The position numbers and the translations under genes were made by a program. DNA of 64,000 nucleotides from positions 12,542,001 through 12,606,000 of the forward strand of contig BSBN01001225.1 of the NCBI GenBank assembly GCA_027924645.1. Direction: 5' to 3'. Source of the DNA: Cunninghamia lanceolata (lineage: Eukaryota > Streptophyta > Pinopsida > Cupressales > Cupressaceae). The notes under the pieces are model-generated. The model had not been told where the DNA came from. It saw only the letters and a list, made by a program, of their open reading frames with translations, and did no database searches. Positions within the stretch are counted from its first letter, which is position 1. Each line of letters starts with the position of its first letter. Positions 35,083 to 45,100 of the stretch are shown piece after piece.

Positions 35083-36050
35083 TGTTGGTCATGATGTTAG
35101 TCATTCACAAACATAGAATAAAAGTTACACAACAACCTTTACTCATCTTGAAAGATACGATGAATTCAAAGAATTCATGATCCCAAGTCTCCGTTGATTA
35201 GGTCTTAATCTACTGACGTTACTCAGTGGTTGATGTGTGTTGCTATTTCCCATTCAGGGGCCTTACGTGTTTCTGCACTGTTCATCATCATCATCTTCAA
35301 ATATCCTGCTCTGGATGTTCGCTCTGCATAAGTCTCCAACAATTCTACCTCTGCACTGTAAATTTAGTCAAATAATGTGCATACAGGCTGATATTTGCAT
35401 GATTTCTACCATTATTTATGATTCTTTGCATGATATTTTCAATACTACATGCATTTAACCAAATATGCTAAGGATTTTCAGTTACCTACGGGATTTCAGC
35501 ATATTTCACTGTTTCTGCTTGTTATTTATCATGATTTGCAGTTATGGTGATGAATTAATGAAATTGAAAAAAGGAAAAGGGTTAGAGAGTGAGATTCCTA
35601 AAATTACTGGACTTAGATCACTGATTCACATACAAGCTCCCATACTTGCAATGAAAAGAAGGAAAACTAGAAATCATACTTCACCAGGACATTCCACAAA
35701 TCCGCATGATCTAGTGCAAAGCTTCAAAGGAAAGTTGACAACAATATGTAATGAAATGAAAGCGCTTCCAGTTGAACACAGCATTCACCAGTACATATCC
35801 AGAAATCAACAGAAGATTACGTAAAATTTACAATCAGGATGTAATCTGGAACTTCATATTCATTCAGTATGCTCAAGAACAGGTACATTCACAGTGATCT
35901 GAAGAAAGAACCTTGACATTTCAACAATTCTATCCTCATTAGTCTCAGTAATCCGATCTCCTAACTTATTCTACAGTAACTGACTCTTTGCGCCAGATGC
36001 GTCTATGTATTCTAATGTATTCCTCCCTTTCAAATGACAAGCTCTGGATG

Positions 36051-36058
36051 TTATATAG
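36051..36058 (-). promoter_or_regulatory. TATA box in element C 3' LTR
   Basis: Minus-strand CTATATAA in the context GCTCTATATAAC, about 2.25 kb from the LTR start. It is a candidate core promoter; the word arrays lie directly upstream. Confidence 0.55.
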
Positions 36059-36281
36059 AGCAACTGCTAGAAAACGGTTACAATGATCCAAGGATCAGGA
36101 TCCTCTCATAACAAACAACGGCCCAGATGAAAAGCACATGCTTCGTCAGTTAGCAAATGTACAGCTGGCACAGAATATTCCAGCATCTTCAACTTGATTC
36201 GGCCTCCAGCTGGCGAACAGCATATTTGACAATATCCTCCTCATTTCTGGCTCACGTTGCCTCCATGCGCAACTTTGTAAT

Positions 36282-36403
36282 GCTCAGCCTCAGCAGCATC
36301 ATCATGATTTCAACGCTCAGCTTCAGCAGCATTACGACTTCAGTGTTCAACCTCAGCAGCATCATGATTTCAATATTCAGCTTCAGCAGCATCATGATGA
36401 TTT
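36282..36403. repeat. Four ~30-bp tandem repeats in element C 3' LTR
   Basis: Units of CTCAGCYTCAGCAGCATCATGATTTCAA type, starting near 36282, 36314, 36344 and 36374. Present identically at 47870-47991. Confidence 0.8.
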
Positions 36404-36409
36404 CCTGCA

Positions 36410-38010
36410 AGTAAACAAACAAACATTAAGTTCATCATCATCATGATAAACAATAGGAAGTAAACACTTTATTAAACATACCTCCCCATGTAGCTGCAGC
36501 CACAGGCAATCAAGCACTACCTGTGAAAAATATGCACTAAATGCATAAACGGCATAAAAACAACCAGGTCAACCCTCGTTGACCAAAATTAGGCAGTCAG
36601 GCTTTCAAATTTCTATCGCTTCATGTTTTTGCCCATTTTCTTGTATATCGGGTTCGGAATATGATGATGATGATCTCAAATTATACAAGGAAATAATCGC
36701 CTTTCAACCATCCTTAGAAATCGGCCTTGCATCATCATCATATTTGCATCGGCGTGACTACATATGATCAGGGTGACAATTTCACCTTAGGCCGACGGCA
36801 ACAGTTATACCGACGCCAAAAATCATGATGATGACCAACTATATACTTCAAAGTGGCCGCAGGATATCACAAAATATGATGATCCCCCTTTCCTAATGCT
36901 CTGATGAAAAGCACATCAGGATGTTTTGCTCTTGCACATTCGGGAAAGAAAGACATCGTCATCATCATCATGACGAAGACAAACAGGAGGACTTGGAAAA
37001 TGATCCTGCCGCTGAGGAAAATCATGATGACGTCATCGTCATCATCAGGCTTGGTTAAAATGCAAAGGGATGACGTCATCGTCATGCTTCGCTAAGATCA
37101 GGAGGTAAATGGAATATCGGGTTCCCTCTAAGGAAGATGATCAGGTGGATGAAAGCAATATGACCCTTTTTTCGGCCAAGGCAATCCGCTTGAAAGATCA
37201 GGATGATGAACAGCATCATCATCATATACGCACTGGGTGATCAAAAATATGATCCTGCTGAAAGTCCTGATAACGTCATCAGGATATCCGGGGCATGTGT
37301 TAATCTTCGATGATGACGTCATCGTCATCATCATATTGGTGAAATGTATCGCGCCTTGGAAAATATCATGCCGAAGGAGAAGGTGATGATGACGTCATCA
37401 TCATCATCATATTTGCAAAAGGTTATACTCGTCAGCAGGATGATATTACGAACTGCTGGGAGAGACGAACAAGATCATGATGATGATGTTCAACATGACT
37501 TAAGAAATGAAAATCACCCTCCGCTTCGAAAGATAAGGTGATCATCATGATCACGCAAAAGGAGGTCAGGAGGATATTAGGAAATGCCGGGTCTCGAAAT
37601 ATCATGATGATGTTGATCACCAAGACTTGGTCGTGCGCGCGCAAATTATGTAGATGGCAGATTTCTCTAAGTAAGGTGACGATGATCATCAGCATGATAT
37701 TATCATATCGGGTGATTTTGAATATCATGATGCTCGCAATGTTGGAATATCATGATGCTGATGATGTTTCCAGGGTCGCTTGACGGGTAAAACACACTAG
37801 CGTTTAAGATTGACGTCCGGATGTTTCGGGACTGCATGATTTTCATCAGGTGATAAAGTAAGATTATGATGATGACCTTTGGAGACACAAAAGACCGCCC
37901 GACGGGGAGAACCTACTACGACCTAAACTTGACGTCCGGATATTTCGACCTCAGGATATTATCGGGGGGCTTTCCAAATATCATGATGATGATGTTCATA
38001 TAGCAATTAT
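36410..38010. repeat. ATCATGATG / TGACGTCA word array in element C 3' LTR
   Basis: About 1.6 kb in which CATCATCATGATG-type words and ATCAGGAT or GATCAGG words recur on both strands, separated by unique sequence. Perfect TGACGTCA palindromes occur at 37028, 37071, 37314 and 37390. A longer repeat with TTGACGTCCGGAT occurs near 37811 and 37931. TGACGTCA is a known binding site for plant bZIP (TGA/CRE-type) factors; binding here is inference. Confidence 0.85.
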
Positions 38011-38311
38011 CAGGTTTGACCAAAACTTTGACTGCTCACAACTCCCTCATATGGACGAATTTTCGGGTGATGTAAAAGGCAAACCTGCATGAAATTTCAA
38101 GCTCTTTCTAACCATGAAGTCATAGAAACAAAATATGAACTTTGAAAAACTAACCTCATGATGATGACCTACCTCATCCTGACCTTCATGATGATGATGC
38201 ACCTGACCTACTTTTACCAAAACCGCCAGAAACAGACAACACAAGCCAAAACAAAAGCTGGGTCCCTGTTTTGCCAAGTCAAAATGGGGCGTGTTGTGTA
38301 ACCACACAACA

Positions 38312-39152
38312 ACTTGCCACCAAAGAAAACAACAAAATTCAAATGACTCAAGTGATGTGATCACATTCATCTATAGTGTTCTAATTCTGTCTAAGTAAAT
38401 CATCATGATCTTTGAATGATAAAATTTCATTATGGTGATAAAGCTAACAAAGGATCAGGTGTGTGCAGATGATTAATTATCCTCATCTTGAAAGCAAGTT
38501 GAAAACATAAGTAACTGGTGTTAAACTACATAGTTGGAGATCATCCCTCATAGCCAACCTGGATAGAGCCTTGCTGCCAGCAGGTGTCTATAACCCCGGC
38601 AAGGTTATCTATACAATCTCCCTAAGTAGAGCCCCACTGCCAGCAGGCGTCCATAGCCCCGGTAGAGTTACTTAGATGGCCTAATTTTATTTTGTTTATA
38701 TATTTTCCATTTATACTTATTATTTGATATCATCATGTCAGCTCATTTGTACAAGGTGCAGTCACTTGCAGCTTTAGGTTGGAGATTGTATTGGTAGCAA
38801 GGGAGTCCCTTTAGATTTTTCACTTAACACCTATACTCATATCTTCAACAAACCCAAGGCTGTTAGGTGTTTCATTGTGTTTGATTCACTTTGGACAAGA
38901 AAAAGTACCCTGATGAAAAGACATCATAAACCTGATCATGAGTATTTACCAGAATGAATTACAATCTATATCTAAATCTGATCTCATCACTTGAATCCTA
39001 ACAATTTAGTTATTTTCTTAGGTGATGAAGTGCATCATCCTGACTTACCAGAACAAGGTCCCAACCAACAAAACAACAACAACAACAAGCAAACACCGCA
39101 CAAACAACTATACAAATATACAATATGATACACAAGACTGCCATGAAGTCAC
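38312..39152 (-). other. Element C 3' untranslated interior
   Basis: 840 bases between the stop of the gag-pol frame and the 3' LTR, with no open frame of note. It contains a two-copy repeat with GCTGCCAGCAGGTGTCTATA / ACTGCCAGCAGGCGTCCATA cores (38564-38675, spacing 62). I see no clear purine tract; the minus-strand sequence before the LTR is CTTTGGTGGCAAGT. Confidence 0.6.
38564..38675. repeat. Two-copy 62-bp-spaced repeat in element C
   Basis: Copies begin TAGAGCC at 38564 and 38626 and share CTGCCAGCAGG and a CCCCGG-centred segment. Confidence 0.75.
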
Positions 39153-42100
39153 TCAGGCCTGGAAATAATGTTTGAGGAATTGTCCATTGACTGGCAACGG
39201 GACATCCTCACCTGTCAGGTTCTTAAGCCTATAAGTGCTGTCTCCTAAAATTTCAGAAATCTGAAAGGGACCTATCCATAGTCTATCAAACTTACCATGA
39301 TCACCTTTCCTTTCATGGGCTTTATCCCACATCAGGACTAAATCTGATATCCTGAAGGCTTTAATTCTGGCTCTCTTGTCAAACCAGCGTTTGACAACAG
39401 CCTGATGTTTTGCAAATTGGTCAATTGCTTGGCTTCGTTTTTCTTCCAGATGCATCAACTGAAGCAACCTGACTTCCTGTTTATTATCTATGCCTAGATA
39501 GTCTTGGGCAAACTGCAGAGTAGGAATTTTCAAGTTTACAGGGAGGATAGGATCTACCCCATATACTAACTGGAAAGGTGAGTTTCCTAATGCAATTTTC
39601 ATTCTAGTTCTGTCTACCCATAAGGCATATTTCAGAAATGAATTCCATTCCCTGGGATTTTTCTCTATCAATTTTCTTATGATACTCAGTAAATTCTTAT
39701 TAGTGGATTCTGCTAATCCATTTCCCTGGGGATAGTAATTGGATGAGAACTTAAGTATAATCCCATGATCGAAAGCCCAACTTGACAATTTAGTGGAAAT
39801 GAAGGCAGAACCATTATCACTTACCAATGCATAAGGAGTTCCATACCTGGTGACAATATTGCTTTCCAGAAATTTAATGACATCATCAGCAGTACAAGTT
39901 TTGCTGCTGATAGCCTCAGTCCATCTGGTACAGTAATCAGTAATTGTTAGGACATACCTCTGGCCTGAAGAAGATGGAGGATTGATTGGTCCTATGAAAT
40001 CCATGCCCCATTGTGCAAATGGGCGCTCTTCCATCACTGGCTGCAATGGTTGTGCAGCATATTTTTCTCTGTTGGCAGCAACCTGGCAAACATGACAACA
40101 TTTAACATGATCAGCTGTGTCTTTAAAAATTGTAGGCCAGTAATATCCTGCTCTGAGGATTGCATGTGTGGTGGCCAACGCTGATCCGTGGGCAGTTCCA
40201 AACTTGTCATGTAGCTCTGTCAAAACTTTATTGGCTTCTGGTTTCTCTAAGCATCTCAGGTATATCCCTTCATAATTCTTTTTAAACAGGGCTCCTCCCT
40301 TCATCATATATTTCTGGGATCTCATCTTTAAGGCTCTTCTCTGTGAAGCCTGCATCCTCAAAGGACATCTTCCAGTGATCAGGATTTGCCTGATGTCTGA
40401 ATACCATTCTTTATTGTCTTTCTCATCTATCACATACTGCTGACTGATGATGTTTGGATCAGTTTCAGATATCATCTGGCTCAGAGCCTGTCCTCTTACT
40501 AGCTTCATGGGTGTGATCTCCATGTCATATTCTTGTAGTACCGTAATCCATTTGGCCCTTTTTTCACCAGGTTCACTCTGCATCAGCAGCATCTTTACTG
40601 CTGCATCTGGTACCACAGCAATCACTTTGCTCCTCAGTATATAATGTCTGAACTTTTTTACTGCTCTGACTAATGCAAGTGCCTGTCTTTCAACATCTAC
40701 ATATCTCAACTCAGCATCCCTGAAAGGACAGCTCATGAAGGCAATTGGTTTCTCTTCTTTATCTTCATTTCTTTGAGTTAACACTGCTGCAGAAGTATGT
40801 TCTGAAGCAAATGAGTAGATGTAGAAATCTTTTGTATAATCTGGACTAATGAGGACAGGAGCATCTGAAATGGCCTTCTTTATATCTTCAAAAGCAGCTC
40901 TGGCTTCTGGTGTCCAGTCAATTTGTGCATCTTTTTTTAACATGGCATTCAGTGGTCTGACAATCTCAACAAAGCCAGTGATGAACTTCCTCACAAAATT
41001 TATCTTACCAAAATAAGATTTAAGCTCCTTTTTGCTTCCTGGAAGTGGTAATTTCATAATAGATTCCACCCTGTCAGGATCAATGATAATCCCATCTTCT
41101 GTGATCAGGTGGCCTAGTAACTTTCCTGTTGTGACCCCGAATATGCACTTCTTGGGATTCAAAGATATTCCATATTCTTCACACTTCTTCAGTACACTTC
41201 TGAGGTCAGCAACATGATTTCCCCTTTCTTTGGAGAACACTGTCAGGTCATCCATGTAGATGACTATACATTTTCCTATTAAGCCTCTGAAGGCTATGTC
41301 CATTGCTCGCTGGAATGTAGCTCCAGCATTTATCAATCCAAACGGCATACGTCTATATGCAAATATCCCCCATTTTGTGGTGAAGGCAGTCTTTAATCTG
41401 TCAATTTTATCAACCATCACTTGGTTGTATCCTGAAAAACCGTCCAAGAAGGACATCATCTTGGCTCCATTTACCATCTGCAGAACTTCATCCAAAGAGG
41501 GCAAAGGATAATTATCCTTTTCTGATGCTCTGTTCAGGTTCCTGAAATCCACACACAATCTGATGTCTCCATTCTTCTTCCTGACTGGTACCAGATTCGC
41601 CACCCAAGTGGAGTGCCTTACTGGAAATATTATCCGGGCATTCAACAATTTCTTAACCTCCTCAAGGATGATGGGCTCAAGCAGAGCATTGACTGGCCTC
41701 TGCTTCTGTCTGAAAGGTTTTGCATCTGGCTTGAGGGGTATAGTATGAGTTATGACAGAAGTGTCATACGTCTTCAGCTCGTCATAAGTCCATGCAATTA
41801 CATGTATATAATCCTTAAGGGCTTGAGTTATTCCATCTAACTCTTCAGGTGTACAAACCTTACCCAGCAAGACATTCTTCTTGCAATCAGCTTGTCCAAT
41901 ATTCACCTGTGAATATTGACCTCCATCTGCCTTAGGCAGATCCTTATGTTTGAGCATATTATCCAGATCAAAGGCTCTTTCTAATTCAATCATACCTTTG
42001 GGAATTGTGTTGCCAGGCAACTCTAAAATCTCATCTTCTTCCCAGACATGATCTTCCATACCATTTTCATCTATGATCTGAGCTTCAAATACATCTCTGT

Positions 42101-45100
42101 TTGATATGAAGTCCAGGATGTGCTGATCATCATCAAACACTTGGAGATTAGTCACATTGTCAGGTACCGCAGGTACTGACACCAATTCTACTGCAAATCT
42201 CTTCAGACCAGATATAGATAGCGGTTCCAGCGTACTGGCGGCCTGAGCAAGTGCATCTGCCCTTTGGTTCTGTTCTCTTGGCACGTGAACGATGTTGAAG
42301 GCATCAAAGTCTTCAATCAGGTCCCACACACGATGTCTGTAATTTGACAGCTTTCTGTAGTTACAAGAGTAAATTCCTCTTACTTGCCTCACAACTAGTT
42401 CTGAATCTCCAAAGACATGCAGGATCTTCACCTTCTTCTTATGGGCAAACAACAGTCCATGAATCAGAGCTTCATACTCTGTGACATTATTAGTGCAGGG
42501 GAACTGTAATCTGTAAGCTGCTAAATGGGATTTCCCTGATGGATCAGTAAGGTCAATCCCTACTCCAGAACCTTGCTTGGATTTGGATCCATCAAACCTC
42601 AGGATCCAAGCCTTAACTTCAGCAGGACATTTATTTGAACTTTCCTTTTTCTTTGCAGCTCTGGCTGCTGCTCCGCCTGATATCCACCTTAACTTAGGTG
42701 TGTCATCTTCAAGCTTCTTCTTTCCTTTATCTGATGAGCCTGATGGCTTTTCTTTTTTCTCCTCCATCCTAGCAGGAGGATGATGCTCAGCACATACAGC
42801 TGCATGCTTCTTCAAAATGTGCAAGCACAGTGAGCAAGTGGTTTCTGAGTGAGGTGCCTCATGCAGCCTGCACCAACTTTTGATTAAAACCTCCTGGGGA
42901 GATCTACACTGTTGTGTCATTTTCTTTATTTCTTTGACCAGAAATTCTTCGAACTTCGTCAGGTCACTGCCTTTATCCTCATCAGACAACTCGTAATCCG
43001 GTTCCATGAAGCAATCACTACCAGGAGTGATCTTTTCCTTTCTCGCATCATTCGTCTGATTGGACACCAAGATCTCTTCTGTTTTTTGGATATGATCCTC
43101 ATCAGGATCCGTCGACTCTTCTGTTCCTGCAGAAGACAAATAAAAATTAGTATCATCATCATCATCAGATGTAGCACTCACCTCGGAATATGATGATGAT
43201 GCTTCACTATACGTCTGCTCCAGCATGATCATGTCCAAGCATGGTTCGCAAGTCTTTTCCGAGTGTGCTTCTCCATGCAATCTGCACCATCCGTCAATCA
43301 AAATATCATTAGCAGGTATATTTAGTAATTGACAACGTTTTATCTGAGTAGATAAATGCATCTGAAAATCCCTGAAGCGATCTATTTCATTCTCATTATC
43401 AGGATCATTATTAAGTTCTACAACTGGCATACCCTCATGATAATCATCATCATGATGATGATGAACGTCAAACATCAGGACCTCTTCTATTTGGACAGTT
43501 TGCGGCCTGATGTGATAAACTCCAGGTTCTACGTTTACATACATGATCTCATTTGTTCTGTTATATTCGGTGATCATATGTTTCATCCTAGGCTCAGCAT
43601 CAATCCTAATCTGATTAGGTATACCTTTCCATGGCAACCACATGTGACTGAAGTCTGTGGACATGTATCCGTTAAGCGTTTTAGACCAGTCCCGGCTAAG
43701 CAACATCCCATATGTATCAGGTATGTCAACTACCTGAATGTCAATGTAATACTGGATCCTGGGATCAGACGCTAGCTGCATGTGAATATGAGTGAGTTCT
43801 CCTACGACACTTACTTCTGTCTTGTCCAGTTGAGTGACCTTCTTTAAGGATTTAGCAGGATGCAGTCCTAATGCGTTGCATATTGACAAAGGCATAACAT
43901 TAGTTGAGGCTCCTGAATCAACTAAACAGTTGTGCAAATTCTTACTGAACATTCTTATGGTGAGGAGAAACGGTGGTGATTCAGTTTTATCTCTGTACAA
44001 GGTCATGTGAGAGGTTTCAGCAGCTTGGACTGTGGCTGACACTTTGGGCTTGACAGTGTTATCTTTAGCAGTATGGTCTCTGCTATTGGATTGACTCAAA
44101 AGGTGATTATCCTCTTTAGAAGCAGGATCATCCAGCGACTTCATGAATGCCCTTTTGATGGCAGGAGTTTTCAGTAACTCAGATAGGGACAGGCTGATCT
44201 TGATTTTCTTCATTTCATCAGCCAAATAGCTGACTAACCTGTCAGATTCATGAGGTGCATTTGCAACTTTTGTTACTGTGTTTTGAGGAGACAAGTACTG
44301 AGCATTCACCTTAGGGAACCCAGGGTTATTGCTAGCCTTAGGATCAGGAGGTGTGTTGAAGTTATTTGGAGGTAGAGATGATGTCAATGGACCAGCAGGT
44401 CTGTTGGCATTACTCCTCAGGTTATAATTGTGCTTACCAGGGTATTGCTGCTGGTATGCATGTACTTCCTCATGCTCTCTTGTAGGTTCATTTTCATCCT
44501 CAAAAGGGAAGACATAATTTGCTTCAAAGGTTAAGGCAGATTCTTCACAGGTCTGATTATAATCCTGATGAGGCTGATTAGTGTAGGTTTCTAGCACAAA
44601 AGCTGAGTCATATCCACAAGGAACTATTTCATTTCCTTCTGCCTGAGGTGGATTTCCAGAAGTATTAGACACTTCAGTCTGAAAGATGCTGGCAGCAATC
44701 CTAAATTGTGGACAATCTAATTCTGCATGTGCATTGGTGTTGTGGATCCTGCACCAATTGGTTAGGGCTGCCTCAGCAAGATTGACTCTAGTAGTCTGTT
44801 TGGCTTCACCAGGAGGCTGATTGTCTAGGGGTGATGGTAATGAACCATTATTTGGCCTGGAGTTCCACACTCTGGGCTGCCTAGGAGGATTATTGTTATT
44901 TGCAGCACTACTGTTGAAGTTATTGTTGTATCCTCTGTCAGGGTAATTTGGTCTGTCATTGGAATAACTCCTATTCTGACCTGACTGTGAATAAAACCCT
45001 TGATTTCTCAAGTGTGTTACTTCTGTGGTGAGCTTTCTCAACTGAGCAGCAATTTCTTTGATTTCCTCTTTCTCCTCTTGAGCTTTGGCCACTACATTTT

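Larger units (their letters stand above)
35083..38311 (-). repeat. Element C 3' LTR (left, 3229 bp)
   Basis: Starts TGTTGGTCATG and ends ACCACACAACA on the plus strand. U3 (minus-strand start at 38311) contains the ATCATGATG array with four TGACGTCA sites, then a 32-bp tandem repeat, then TATA at 36051. The short open frames at 35237-35824 and 36157-38370 recur in the other LTR and show no protein motif. Confidence 0.96.

Noticed and set aside
35237..35824. Possible host gene between 35237 and 35824 (73- and 119-codon frames)
   Set aside because: Lies inside the element C LTR downstream of its array and recurs at 46825-47412; no known domain.
36867..37888. Short Asp/His/Ser-rich frames in both LTRs of element C
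   Set aside because: Translations of ATC/GAT words in several frames; identical in the second LTR because the LTRs are nearly identical, not because of coding constraint.
36410..38010. CRISPR-like array or microsatellite as an explanation of the C LTR array
   Set aside because: Words are short, in both orientations and irregularly spaced; no constant repeat-spacer architecture, and the context is a plant LTR. Pure ATC microsatellite runs are only 3-5 triplets long.
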